From positions 144,775 through 208,774 of the forward strand of contig NZ_JYGT01000009.1 in NCBI RefSeq assembly GCF_000960085.1: a DNA stretch of 64,000 nt, in the 5' to 3' direction. Positions 1-11,188 of this stretch are shown here, piece after piece (within the stretch, counting starts at the first letter, position 1; each line of letters begins with the position of its first letter). The notes under the pieces are model-generated. The model made no database searches. It worked only from the letters and a program-made list of their open reading frames with translations, and was not told where the DNA came from. This DNA is from Streptococcus infantis. GTDB taxonomy: Bacteria; Bacillota; Bacilli; Lactobacillales; Streptococcaceae. The position numbers and the translations under genes are program-made.

Positions 1-239
1 TAGCAATCGGTCGTGCTAAGTTCGTGACTGCTGATTTTGTCAAACCTGGTGCAGTTGTCATTGATGTGGGGATGAACCGAGATGAAAATGGCAAGCTTTG
101 TGGAGATGTTGACTATGATGCTGTTGCACCAGTCGCTAGCCATATCACACCTGTACCTGGCGGAGTAGGACCTATGACCATTACTATGCTAATGGAGCAG
201 ACCTATCAGGCTGCTTTAAGAACGCTGGATAAAGACTAA
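1..239 (+). CDS. folD: FolD, methylenetetrahydrofolate dehydrogenase/cyclohydrolase, C-terminal part
   Basis: Only the last ~79 codons are in the window; the frame is open from base 3 and the start lies upstream. FolD interconverts 5,10-methylene-, methenyl- and 10-formyl-tetrahydrofolate in the cytoplasm, feeding purine synthesis and Met-tRNA formylation. The visible part has the Rossmann end strand ([10 protein letters not shown]) and the family signature [18 protein letters not shown] close to the C terminus. Length and ending are normal. A hairpin terminator follows directly. The folD identity is secure from this signature; nothing can be said about the missing N-terminal catalytic Lys region. 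Confidence 0.95.
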   Translation, partial: AIGRAKFVTADFVKPGAVVIDVGMNRDENGKLCGDVDYDAVAPVASHITPVPGGVGPMTITMLMEQTYQAALRTLDKD

Positions 240-255
240 GTATACTATGAAAAAT

Positions 256-287
256 AGTTGAGATAGTAATATCTCGACTTCTTATTT
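256..287 (+). terminator. Intrinsic terminator after folD
   Basis: Ten-base arms AGTTGAGATA and TATCTCGACT (one G-T pair) enclose a 4-base loop and are followed by TCTTATTT. It separates folD from the next promoter, although the U-tract is imperfect. Confidence 0.6.
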
Positions 288-358
288 GCTGTGAAAATAC
301 TTTTTTAATTGAGGCTTCTTTCTATTATTTTGTTGTATAATGAAGTAGAGGTGATTAG

Positions 359-1183
359 ATGATTGTAAAAGTTTGTAATGCAGATTATAGTCTCCAGTGG
401 GATGGAATTTATCAATTTGCTCTTGAAAACTATCCACAGATTCAAGAATGGGAATTGGAGAAGCTAGCAAAGTTTATTGCTTATGAACAGGACCATCATC
501 GTCAGACCATTGTGGAATGTGAGAATCATGAATTAAATATACAAATTCATGATTACTTGCAAGAGCATAGCTATTTTCCTCCGTACAGGCCAAGTCATCG
601 GCTTGTAGCTTCTACCTATGATATCCATAGGAAGTTGGTTACTTCAAATTATTGTAGTCATACTTGTACAGTTGAGGTGGCTCAGGCTATTTTTCAGATT
701 GGAAAACTCATGTCGGCGGTAAAAGTATTTGGTAAAAGTGGGGCTGAGTTAGTTACAGATAGTCGTAATGCAGCTTCTGATCCAGCAGACTATTTTGACT
801 ATATCATGTTCGGATGGCCTAATACGACTTCAGGTTACCGACTCGCTATGGAGCGCTTGTTAGGACGGGCACCGTCTGAGGAGGAATTACAAGAAAAGTT
901 CATTCCTGGTGTTAGTTTTCATTTTCTGTATGAAGAATTAATTCAAGCACCAGGCTATATGTTTGATGGCTATCATGTTGCGAAGGTAAGAGGTAGTTTA
1001 GATTTGGATACCTTTCTTCATTTGTGTGTTATTCCTTCAAAAGATAAGGCTTGTTTTGAAGGTTTGATTCCTTGTCAATTACAAGATAGAGTGATTTACC
1101 TAGACTATGAGGGAGAAGGGTTACAGGCTTGGAATATTAAGGTTAATCAAGTACTACATGGTAAGGATAATTTGAAGGAGTAG
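359..1183 (+). CDS. Conserved streptococcal protein of unknown function
   Basis: This 274-residue soluble protein has no signal peptide or membrane segment, and I do not recognise a family. It is rich in aromatic, His and Cys residues; the centre has a Cys/His cluster (NYCSHTCTVEV, near residue 100) followed by a helical stretch and the motif FGWPNTTSGYR. A TATAAT box at 336-341 and a GAGGTG ribosome site 6 bases before the ATG give it its own promoter with a very short leader. The nnrD gene starts 3 bases after its stop, so the two are co-transcribed. Sitting between folD and nnrD suggests a role near folate or nicotinamide cofactor upkeep, but that is only inference from position. Confidence 0.8.
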   Translation: MIVKVCNADYSLQWDGIYQFALENYPQIQEWELEKLAKFIAYEQDHHRQTIVECENHELNIQIHDYLQEHSYFPPYRPSHRLVASTYDIHRKLVTSNYCSHTCTVEVAQAIFQIGKLMSAVKVFGKSGAELVTDSRNAASDPADYFDYIMFGWPNTTSGYRLAMERLLGRAPSEEELQEKFIPGVSFHFLYEELIQAPGYMFDGYHVAKVRGSLDLDTFLHLCVIPSKDKACFEGLIPCQLQDRVIYLDYEGEGLQAWNIKVNQVLHGKDNLKE

Positions 1184-1186
1184 TGT

Positions 1187-2035
1187 ATGAAAGTCATTGA
1201 TCAAGCTCTACTAAAAAAAGTTATTATTGAGCGTCCTCGTTCTAGTCATAAGGGAGACTACGGGCGTCTTCTCTTGATTGGGGGAATGTATCCTTATGGG
1301 GGAGCCATTATTATGGCTGCCTTAGGGGCTGTTAGAAGTGGTGCAGGCTTAGTGACCGTAGCAACGGACAAGGAGAATATTCCAGCTCTACATAGCCATC
1401 TGCCGGAGGCTATGGCTTTTGGCCTTGATGATGAGCGATTACTTGAGCAACAGTTGCAGAAGGCTAACATTGTCTTGGTTGGACCTGGACTAGTGGATGA
1501 TGAGCGTGGAGAACAGCTACTTCAAACAGTCTTTCATCATTTAAATCAAGAACAGACTCTCATACTGGATGGTGGTGCCCTATCTATTTTTGCTAGAATG
1601 GGAATGAAATTTCCTAAAGCCCACCTTGTTTTAACTCCACATCAAAGGGAATGGCAAGTCTTGTCAGGCTTAGATTTGACTTCTCAAGGAGCTGAGGAAA
1701 CAAGAGAGGCTTTGAAGAGTTTCCCTTCAGGAACGATTCTAGTCCAAAAAGGTCCTGCGACTCGAATCTGGCAAGCTGGTCAAGCTGATTTTTATCAGTT
1801 AGAGGTTGGAGGTCCCTATCAGGCGACTGGGGGTATGGGGGATACTCTGGCTGGGGTGATTGCTGGCTTTGCAGGCCAATTCCCACAAGTTAGTCTCTAT
1901 GAAAGAGTGACAGTAGCGACCTATCTGCACTCAGCAATTGCTCAAGAACTAGCTGATGTCAACTATGTAGTCTTGCCGACCATGATTAGTCAACATATTC
2001 CTGCATTCATGAAGAAAATACAAAAAGACACCTGA
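1187..2035 (+). CDS. nnrD: ADP/ATP-dependent NAD(P)H-hydrate dehydratase
   Basis: It repairs hydrated NADH and NADPH by ATP- or ADP-dependent dehydration. The 282-residue protein has the ribokinase-like YjeF C-terminal fold: GDYGRLLLIGG near residue 23, the VGPGLV strand, LTPHQREW, and the nucleotide/catalytic loop GGMGDTLAGVIAG near residue 212. It is the dehydratase domain alone; the NnrE epimerase domain that is fused in some bacteria is absent and not next door. It is translated from an ATG 3 bases after the upstream gene, indicating coupling. The terminator stem begins inside its last codons. Assignment is secure at family level. Confidence 0.93.
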   Translation: MKVIDQALLKKVIIERPRSSHKGDYGRLLLIGGMYPYGGAIIMAALGAVRSGAGLVTVATDKENIPALHSHLPEAMAFGLDDERLLEQQLQKANIVLVGPGLVDDERGEQLLQTVFHHLNQEQTLILDGGALSIFARMGMKFPKAHLVLTPHQREWQVLSGLDLTSQGAEETREALKSFPSGTILVQKGPATRIWQAGQADFYQLEVGGPYQATGGMGDTLAGVIAGFAGQFPQVSLYERVTVATYLHSAIAQELADVNYVVLPTMISQHIPAFMKKIQKDT

Positions 2036-2053
2036 AAAACTCGGGTGTCTTTT
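2022..2053. terminator. Bidirectional terminator between nnrD and the converging small gene
   Basis: A stem AAAAGACACC / GGGTGTCTTTT lies across the nnrD stop codon. A-rich and T-rich flanks let it work for both nnrD and the small gene on the other strand. Confidence 0.75.
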
Positions 2054-2058
2054 GACTA

Positions 2059-2244
2059 TTAGAAGAGGCCTTTGACCTTATCAACAAGACCGTCAAGTCC
2101 TTCTGATCCTGAAACCAAAGCTTGAGCTTGGCTAAGGTAGTCCCCTAGTTGATCCTTGTTTTCTTCGACAAATGTTTTTGCTGCAGAAAAATCTTTTTTC
2201 TCAACGAGTTCTTTTACTTGATTAAACAAATCTAATGGGTTCAT
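2059..2244 (-). CDS. Small conserved helical protein
   Basis: This 61-residue acidic protein is predicted to be entirely helical, with alternating Lys/Glu and hydrophobic positions and no cysteines or membrane segment. An excellent ribosome site (AAGGAGGG, about 6 bases before ATG) supports it as a real gene, and the terminator at 2022-2053 ends it. It is transcribed alone and divergently from the dinG-like gene. I do not recognise a functional family; a small regulatory or stress-type protein is possible, but nothing in the sequence shows it. Confidence 0.75.
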   Translation of the reverse strand: MNPLDLFNQVKELVEKKDFSAAKTFVEENKDQLGDYLSQAQALVSGSEGLDGLVDKVKGLF

Positions 2245-2348
2245 GAGTTCCCTCCTTTTCTACAATTCTATTCAATCATTTTTGTTCAAATCTTGCAAGA
2301 AACTTGACTCTTCAATTAAAGTTCATGGGTGTCAAATGATGTAAATTT

Positions 2349-2357
2349 TGATATAAT
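2349..2357 (+). promoter_or_regulatory. Extended -10 promoter for a leaderless dinG mRNA
   Basis: TGATATAAT ends 8 bases before the ATG at 2366. Transcription should start at about 2364, leaving no room for a ribosome binding site. Confidence 0.7.
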
Positions 2358-2365
2358 TTTTAGTG

Positions 2366-4816
2366 ATGAATTTTAGAAATAATCGGTACGTGGTTGTAGA
2401 TTTAGAAGCAACAAGTACCGGAAGCAAGGCAAAAATCATCCAAGTGGGAATTGTAGTTATTGAAGATGGTGAGATTGTTGACCAATATGCCACTGATGTC
2501 AATCCGCATGAACACTTGGATTCTCATATCAAAGAATTAACGGGTTTGACTGATAAGCGTTTAGCAAAGGCACCAGAGTTTTCCCAGGTAGCTGGAAAGA
2601 TTTTTGAGTTGGTCAAAGACGGTATTTTTGTTGCGCACAATGTTCAGTTCGATGCCAATTTGTTGGCAGAATTCCTATTTTTGGAAGGTTATGAATTGCG
2701 CACCCCACGTATCGATACGGTTGAGTTGGCTCAAGTATTTTATCCTCAACTTGAAAAGTATAATCTTGGAATTCTCTGCCAAGAGTTGGGAATTCCCTTG
2801 GAGCAAGCACATACAGCCCTTTCTGACGCCCAAGCAACTGCAGAACTCTTTCTTTGTATGAGGCAAAAGATGTTTCGGCTTCCAAAAGGTTTGTTGGAAC
2901 GCTTATTAAGTCTGTCTGATAGTTTATTGTACGAATCATACATGGTCATCGAGGAAGTTTATCAGAAGCAGTCTCTCTTAGTTGAACATGACTTGGTAGA
3001 GGTGCAAGGTCTATTTTTAAGAAAAGAAAAATCAGCCCTTTCTCCACGAAAACTATCTAAAGATTTCCAAACCAATATTGCCTTGTTGGGGTTGGAGGAG
3101 AGAAACTTGCAGGAACGCTTCGCCCAAAAGGTACACGAATTTTTAAAAGGGGAAGACATTTCTTTTATTCAGGCTCAAACGGGAATCGGAAAAACTTATG
3201 GCTATCTCTTGCCAGCCTTGTCTCTTGAGAATGAAAGTGGGATCCTACTTAGTGTTCCAACTAAAATCCTTCAAAATCAAGTGATGCAAGAGGAAGCAAA
3301 AAGACTCGAGGAGATTTTTCATATCTCTATTCACAGTCTCAAAGGACCACAGAATTACTTGAAGTTAGATGCCTTTCATGCAGCACTAGAGGAAGAAGAG
3401 TCCAATCGTTTGTATACGCGTTTCAAGATGCAACTCCTAGTTTGGCTGACTGAAACGGAAACTGGAGACTTAGACGAAATTGGTCAACTTTATCGCTTTC
3501 AGCAATTTTTACCAAACTTGGTGCATGATGGAAATCTTCACAAAGATTCTCTCTTTTGGTTAGAGGATTTTTGGAGACGTGGTCAGGAAAAAGCGCGATC
3601 TTGTAAGTTGCTAGTGACCAATCATGCTTACCTCGTTACTCGACTTGAAGATGATCCGAGTCTTCTGGAGGGACGTCTCTTGATTTTGGATGAAGCCCAG
3701 AAAATCTTGTTGACCTTGGAAAATCTTTCTCGAAAATCTTATTTGCTTACAGATTTGCTAGAACAATTAGACCAAGCTCTATCTACAGAAGAAGGCATGC
3801 TTGAAAGACGCTTGCTAGAGAGTATTCGTTTTGAACTTTCTTATCTGCTGGAGCAGTTTCTATCTGGTAAACGTAAGATGTGCCCAGCTAGTAGCATTGA
3901 TAAGCTCCGACAGGATTTTTCAGAGTTGAATCTTATAGAATTTAAAGATTATCAGAGATTTTTCTCGTCTGAAGGAGAATTTTGGTTATCAGTTTCCGAA
4001 CTCTCTAGTAAAAAAATCGAGATTACTTCTAGTCGCGATCAGCGTTTGCTATTTTCTCAGATATTTCCAGAATCCTGCCAGCTTCTCGGAATCTCTGCAA
4101 CCCTAGAAATTAGTAGCAGAGTTTCTTTGCCAGAATTGTTAGGATTCCCGCAAGCAACCATTTATTACCTAGATGAACAGTTTCAGGAAAATCAGGAAAT
4201 TTTGTTGGTGAATGATTTTCCATTGGTGACTGAAGTTTCGCTTGAGGAGTATGCACAAGCAGTTGTGGAAGTTCTAGAAGATTTGTCCTACCTTGAAGAA
4301 CCCATTCTAGTCTTATTTACTGCAAAAGATTTATTGTTGCAGGTATCTGATACTTTAAGAATTCCCCATTTAGCCCAATATAAGCATGGGGAACCAGCTC
4401 AATTGAAAAAACGCTTTGAAAAAGGAGAGCGTGAGCTCTTACTTGGAGCAGGGAGTTTCTGGGAAGGTGTCGATTTTTCCAGACATCCTCGGGTGATTGA
4501 AGTGGTGACACGTTTGCCTTTCCAAAATCCAGAGGATCCATTTGCCAAAAAGATGAATCAAGAACTCCGTCTTGAAGGGAAAAATCCTTTTTATGATTAC
4601 CAACTTCCTATGGCGATTATTCGTCTCAAGCAAGCGATAGGTAGGACCATGCGCCGAGTTGGTCAACGCTCCGCAGTTTTGATTTTAGACAGCCGTATGT
4701 CAAGTAAACGATATGGCAAACAAATCAGCAAGGCCTTGTCTCGCACTAGTCGAGTAAGGAACATTAGCCGAGAGCAAGTATTTGTCAACGTTCAAGATTT
4801 TTTAAAGAAACAATGA
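2366..4816 (+). CDS. dinG: DinG-family fusion: DnaQ-type 3'-5' exonuclease plus XPD-like helicase domain
   Basis: The protein has 816 residues. Residues ~7-170 are a DEDDh exonuclease (DLEATS, HNVQFDANLL, HTALSDAQAT). The rest is an XPD/DinG-like superfamily 2 domain with Walker A QTGIGKTYGY near residue 272, a Walker B of DEAQ rather than DEAH, and C-terminal motifs GSFWEGVDF and QAIGRTMRR. The four cysteines that hold the iron-sulfur cluster in E. coli DinG are not seen; only one Cys lies in that region. The Gram-positive fused type is known in S. aureus mainly as an exonuclease, so true helicase activity is uncertain. ATG 2366 is preferred over GTG 2363. It likely acts in DNA repair or processing. 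Confidence 0.92.
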   Translation: MNFRNNRYVVVDLEATSTGSKAKIIQVGIVVIEDGEIVDQYATDVNPHEHLDSHIKELTGLTDKRLAKAPEFSQVAGKIFELVKDGIFVAHNVQFDANLLAEFLFLEGYELRTPRIDTVELAQVFYPQLEKYNLGILCQELGIPLEQAHTALSDAQATAELFLCMRQKMFRLPKGLLERLLSLSDSLLYESYMVIEEVYQKQSLLVEHDLVEVQGLFLRKEKSALSPRKLSKDFQTNIALLGLEERNLQERFAQKVHEFLKGEDISFIQAQTGIGKTYGYLLPALSLENESGILLSVPTKILQNQVMQEEAKRLEEIFHISIHSLKGPQNYLKLDAFHAALEEEESNRLYTRFKMQLLVWLTETETGDLDEIGQLYRFQQFLPNLVHDGNLHKDSLFWLEDFWRRGQEKARSCKLLVTNHAYLVTRLEDDPSLLEGRLLILDEAQKILLTLENLSRKSYLLTDLLEQLDQALSTEEGMLERRLLESIRFELSYLLEQFLSGKRKMCPASSIDKLRQDFSELNLIEFKDYQRFFSSEGEFWLSVSELSSKKIEITSSRDQRLLFSQIFPESCQLLGISATLEISSRVSLPELLGFPQATIYYLDEQFQENQEILLVNDFPLVTEVSLEEYAQAVVEVLEDLSYLEEPILVLFTAKDLLLQVSDTLRIPHLAQYKHGEPAQLKKRFEKGERELLLGAGSFWEGVDFSRHPRVIEVVTRLPFQNPEDPFAKKMNQELRLEGKNPFYDYQLPMAIIRLKQAIGRTMRRVGQRSAVLILDSRMSSKRYGKQISKALSRTSRVRNISREQVFVNVQDFLKKQ

Positions 4817-4848
4817 AATGAATACCAGAAAGAATGAAGGAGGCCGTT

Positions 4849-6072
4849 ATGAAACGTTCATTCGACTCTAGGGTCGATTATAGTTTAATATTACCAGTGT
4901 TTTGTTTATTGGTAATTGGAGTTGTAGCGATTTATATAGCAGTTAGTCATGATTACCCAAAAAATGTTTGGCCTATACTTGGACAACAACTGGCATGGAT
5001 AGCCCTAGGGATTATCTTCAGTTTTGTAGTCATGTTTTTTAACACAAAATTTTTATGGCAGTCCACCCCCTATCTATATGGTCTTGGTCTAGCCTTGATG
5101 GTCTTACCCTTGATCTTCTATAATCCAAGTTTGGTAGCTGCAACAGGTGCAAAAAACTGGGTATCAATCGGTGGTTATACGCTTTTTCAACCTTCCGAAT
5201 TCATGAAGATATCTTACATCTTGATGCTGGCTTATGTGATTGTAACCTTCACTAAAAAATACAAGGACAAAGCACGGACCATCGGTTTAGATTTCCTTTT
5301 GATTCTTTGGATGATCGTTTTCACGATTCCAGTTTTAGTGTTACTAGCCTTACAAAGTGACCTTGGAACGGCAATGGTTTTTGTTGCGATCTTTGCAGGT
5401 CTTGTCTTGTTGTCAGGTGTTTCTTGGAAGATTATCATTCCAGTCTTTGTAACAGTTGTGTCAGCCATTACAGGATTTTTAGCCATCTTCATTACAAAGG
5501 ATGGGCGTGCCTTTCTGCACCAACTTGGTATGCCGACTTATCAGATTAACCGTATCTTGGCTTGGCTCAATCCCTTTGATTATGCTCAAACAACTACCTA
5601 TCAACAGGCACAAGGTCAAATTGCCATCGGTAGTGGTGGAGTATTTGGTCAAGGCTTTAACGTGTCCAATCTCCTCATTCCAGTCCGTGAGAGTGACATG
5701 ATCTTCACAGTTATCGCTGAAGATTTTGGTTTTATTGGTTCAGTAGTAGTGATTGCACTCTATCTGCTCCTCATCTATCGCATGTTAAAGATTACTCTCA
5801 AATCTAACAATCAATTTTACACCTATATCTCAACTGGATTTATCATGATGCTCTTGTTTCACATCTTTGAGAATATCGGTGCGGTAACAGGACTCCTTCC
5901 TCTAACAGGGATCCCTTTGCCTTTTATTTCCCAAGGGGGATCAGCCATTATCAGTAATCTCATCGGTGTTGGTCTTCTTTTATCGATGAGCTACCAAACA
6001 CACCTAGCTGATGAAAAGAGTGGTCGAACAAAATTTAAACGTAAAAAGGTTGTCCTAAAAAAAGTAAAATAA
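4849..6072 (+). CDS. rodA: RodA, SEDS-family peptidoglycan glycosyltransferase
   Basis: RodA polymerises lipid II into glycan strands for peripheral (elongation) wall growth together with a class B PBP (PBP2b in pneumococcus). The 407-residue protein has about ten membrane segments. The SEDS signatures are visible: GAKNWVSIGG with FQPSEFMK near residue 105, and the extracellular loop ESDMIFTVIAEDFGFIG with the catalytic-type acidic residue. The C terminus is a basic cytoplasmic tail. The start at 4849 is chosen because AAGGAGG lies 5 bases upstream; an in-frame ATG at 4834 has no ribosome site. It starts 32 bases after dinG and is probably on the same transcript. RodA rather than FtsW is inferred from length and context. 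Confidence 0.9.
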   Translation: MKRSFDSRVDYSLILPVFCLLVIGVVAIYIAVSHDYPKNVWPILGQQLAWIALGIIFSFVVMFFNTKFLWQSTPYLYGLGLALMVLPLIFYNPSLVAATGAKNWVSIGGYTLFQPSEFMKISYILMLAYVIVTFTKKYKDKARTIGLDFLLILWMIVFTIPVLVLLALQSDLGTAMVFVAIFAGLVLLSGVSWKIIIPVFVTVVSAITGFLAIFITKDGRAFLHQLGMPTYQINRILAWLNPFDYAQTTTYQQAQGQIAIGSGGVFGQGFNVSNLLIPVRESDMIFTVIAEDFGFIGSVVVIALYLLLIYRMLKITLKSNNQFYTYISTGFIMMLLFHIFENIGAVTGLLPLTGIPLPFISQGGSAIISNLIGVGLLLSMSYQTHLADEKSGRTKFKRKKVVLKKVK

Positions 6073-6082
6073 GGAGGTCACT

Positions 6083-6631
6083 ATGCCTAAAGTTGCAGTT
6101 ATCCTAGCGAATGGTTTTGAAGAAATCGAAGCCCTGACAGTCGTAGACGTCTTGCGTCGTGCAAATATTACCTGTCATATGGTCGGATTTGATGAAAAAG
6201 TGACAGGTTCACATGCTATTCAAGTTCAAGCTGATCGTGTATTTAACGGTGATTTATCTGATTATGACATGATTGTCCTTCCAGGAGGCATGCCTGGTTC
6301 TGCCCACTTGCGGGACAATGAGTCGCTAATCTCTGAACTCCAAAAATTTAATCAAGGTGGGAAAAAGCTAGCAGCCATCTGTGCAGCACCAATTGCTTTA
6401 AATCGGGCAGGCCTACTTGAAGGAAAAAACTTCACCTGCTACGATGGTGTTCAAGAACAAATTGCTGACGGTCACTACCATAAAGAAACAGTCGTTGTAG
6501 ATGGCAATATCATTACGAGCCGTGGTCCAGCAACAGCTTTGGCTTTTGCCTATCACTTAGTTGATACGCTTGGCGGAGATGCGGAATCTCTGAGAAATGG
6601 GATGCTCTATACAGACGTATTTGAAAAATAA
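6083..6631 (+). CDS. DJ-1/PfpI family protein (YajL/ThiJ type)
   Basis: This 182-residue protein has the DJ-1 fold: an N-terminal strand AVILANGFEEIEAL with the conserved Glu, and the nucleophile elbow AAICAAPIAL whose Cys lies near residue 107. Proteins of this group are redox-sensitive chaperones or deglycase/glyoxalase-like enzymes in the cytoplasm; older thiamine-biosynthesis (ThiJ) labels are not supported. An AAGGAGG ribosome site sits 10 bases after the rodA stop, so it is the last gene of the dinG-rodA unit and is followed by a terminator. The precise substrate is unknown. Confidence 0.9.
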   Translation: MPKVAVILANGFEEIEALTVVDVLRRANITCHMVGFDEKVTGSHAIQVQADRVFNGDLSDYDMIVLPGGMPGSAHLRDNESLISELQKFNQGGKKLAAICAAPIALNRAGLLEGKNFTCYDGVQEQIADGHYHKETVVVDGNIITSRGPATALAFAYHLVDTLGGDAESLRNGMLYTDVFEK

Positions 6632-6641
6632 TAAGGAAACT

Positions 6642-6683
6642 GAGAAGGATCTTTCTTACTTGAGAAGATTCTTCTCTTTTTTA
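6642..6683 (+). terminator. Intrinsic terminator after the DJ-1 gene
   Basis: Twelve-base arms GAGAAGGATCTT / AAGATTCTTCTC (one G-T pair) are followed by six T. Confidence 0.8.
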
Positions 6684-6724
6684 ATGTCAAAAACAAGCTA
6701 AACGTCGCTTTTTTCGTAAAAAAA

Positions 6725-6733
6725 TGCTATAAT
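6725..6733 (+). promoter_or_regulatory. Extended -10 promoter for a leaderless HAD-protein mRNA
   Basis: TGCTATAAT ends 7 bases before the ATG at 6741. Predicted +1 is 6740-6741. No good -35 hexamer is seen, as expected for an extended -10 promoter. Confidence 0.7.
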
Positions 6734-6740
6734 GAAGGGT

Positions 6741-9265
<2,525 letters not shown>

Positions 9266-9345
9266 AAAAATTGGGAAATAGTTCCCAAGGCTTGAAAAAT
9301 ATGATATAATCATTACAATTGTGTCAAGTATAAAAGGAGTTTGAT

Positions 9346-11073
9346 ATGTCAGATAATCAGTTGATTATTACCTTGATTGGAATTGCAGTTCTGCTTCTGA
9401 TTGCCTTTGCAGTAGCAATTTTGCTTCGTAAACGTAATGTAAGTAGACTTGCAACATTAGAAGAAAGAAAAGAAGAACTTTATAACCTTCCTGTGAATGA
9501 CGAGGTGGATGCTGTAAAAAACATGCATCTGATTGGTCAAAGTCAGATTGCTTTTAGAGAATGGAATCAGAAATGGGTAGATTTATCCCTCAACTCTTTT
9601 GCGGATATTGAGAATAACCTCTTTGAAGCTGAAGGTTACAATAGTTCATTCCGTTTTTTAAAGGCAAAACACCAGATTGATCAAATTGAAAGTCAAATCA
9701 AACTCGTTGAAGAAGATATTACGGAAATTCGTAATGCTTTGTCTGATTTGGAAAAACAAGAATCAAAAAATAGTGGACGAGTATTACATGCTCTAGATTT
9801 ATTTGAAAAACTACAAAATACAGTAGCAGAAGATTCTGAAAAATATGGTCAAGCTCTTCCAGAAATTGAAAAACAATTGGAAAACATCCAATCTGAGTTT
9901 TCTCAATTTGTAACCTTGAATTCATCAGGGGATCCGGTTGAAGCAGCAGGTATTTTGGATAACGCTGAAAATCATATTCTTGCGTTGACACATATCGTTG
10001 AAAGAATTCCAGCGATTGTGACCAAACTTACTAGTGAATTGCCAGATCAGCTTGAAGATTTAGAAGCTGGTTACCGTAAACTTTTAGATGAGAATTATCA
10101 TTTCTCTGAAACAGATATCGAATCTCGTCTTCAACTTCTCTATGAAGCCTTAAAAAACAATCACGAGAATATTCGCAAGTTAGAATTGGACAATGCAGAG
10201 TATGAAAATACTCAAATCCAAGAAGAAATCAATGCGCTTTATGATATTTTCACTCGTGAAATTGAAGCTCATAAAGCATTCGAGAAGTTGGTAACTACCT
10301 TACCTACCTATCTTCAACACTTGAAAGAAAACAATCAAGTTTTGGTTAAAGATATCGAACGTCTTGGAAAAACTTACTTGATTTCAGAAAGTGATGTGAA
10401 TCGAGTTCGTCGCCTGCAAGCAGATATTGCAGCCTTGAACACTACAATCGAAGAATTGACAAACGACCAATCAGAAGTTTCAGAAGCATACTCAGTCTTG
10501 CAAGAACGTTTGGAAAATCTCCAATCTACTTTGAAAGATATTGAAGATGACCAAATCGGTGTCAGCGAACGTCTTGTTCAGATCGAAAAAGACGATATCA
10601 ATGCTCGCCAAAAAGCAAATGTATACGTCAATCGTCTCCATACGATTAAACGCTATATGGAAAAGAGAAATCTTCCAGGAATTCCACAAAAATTCTTGAA
10701 ACTCTTCTTTGATGCAAGTCATAGTACAGAAGACTTGATGGCTGAGTTGGAACAAGCGCAAGTAAATATTGAATCTGTCAATCGTATTCTTGAGATTGCA
10801 ACAAATGATATGAACATGTTGGAAGAAGAAGCATACAGTATCGTTCAAAATGCAACATTGACAGAACAATTGCTTCAATATTCTAACCGTTATAGATCAT
10901 TTGATGATCGTATTCAACAAGCTTTCCAAGAAGCTTTGAATATCTTCGAAACAACTTTTGATTACCAAGCATCTTTCGAAAAAATCTCTCAAGCTTTAGA
11001 AGTCGCTGAGCCAGGAGTATCCAGTCGTTTCGTTACTTCCTATGAGAAAACAAGAGAAAGTATTCGTTTCTAA
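9346..11073 (+). CDS. ezrA: Septation ring formation regulator EzrA
   Basis: EzrA is a membrane-anchored spectrin-like protein that binds FtsZ and coordinates division with wall synthesis. The 575-residue protein has one N-terminal membrane segment (residues ~5-25, LIITLIGIAVLLLIAFAVAI) followed by basic residues and then almost continuous coiled coil to the C terminus, the usual architecture and length. It has its own TATAAT promoter at 9303-9308 and the ribosome site AAAGGAG 7 bases before ATG. A strong terminator follows. Confidence 0.96.
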   Translation: MSDNQLIITLIGIAVLLLIAFAVAILLRKRNVSRLATLEERKEELYNLPVNDEVDAVKNMHLIGQSQIAFREWNQKWVDLSLNSFADIENNLFEAEGYNSSFRFLKAKHQIDQIESQIKLVEEDITEIRNALSDLEKQESKNSGRVLHALDLFEKLQNTVAEDSEKYGQALPEIEKQLENIQSEFSQFVTLNSSGDPVEAAGILDNAENHILALTHIVERIPAIVTKLTSELPDQLEDLEAGYRKLLDENYHFSETDIESRLQLLYEALKNNHENIRKLELDNAEYENTQIQEEINALYDIFTREIEAHKAFEKLVTTLPTYLQHLKENNQVLVKDIERLGKTYLISESDVNRVRRLQADIAALNTTIEELTNDQSEVSEAYSVLQERLENLQSTLKDIEDDQIGVSERLVQIEKDDINARQKANVYVNRLHTIKRYMEKRNLPGIPQKFLKLFFDASHSTEDLMAELEQAQVNIESVNRILEIATNDMNMLEEEAYSIVQNATLTEQLLQYSNRYRSFDDRIQQAFQEALNIFETTFDYQASFEKISQALEVAEPGVSSRFVTSYEKTRESIRF

Positions 11074-11080
11074 TCTTTAA

Positions 11081-11112
11081 AAGAACCCTAGAATTAGCTA
11101 GGGTTCTTTTGC
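11081..11112 (+). terminator. Intrinsic terminator after ezrA
   Basis: Arms AAGAACCCTAG / CTAGGGTTCTT with a short loop run into TTTT. Confidence 0.85.
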
Positions 11113-11173
11113 TTGTCTTTTCCTATAAAAAAAGACTTTCTTCAATATTTTCATTGAAATTATAGCTCTGATT

Positions 11174-11182
11174 TGATATGAT
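11174..11182 (+). promoter_or_regulatory. Extended -10 promoter for a leaderless pgdA mRNA
   Basis: TGATATGAT ends exactly 6 bases before the ATG at 11189, placing +1 on the A of the start codon. No ribosome site is present. Confidence 0.7.
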
Positions 11183-11188
11183 AAAACT

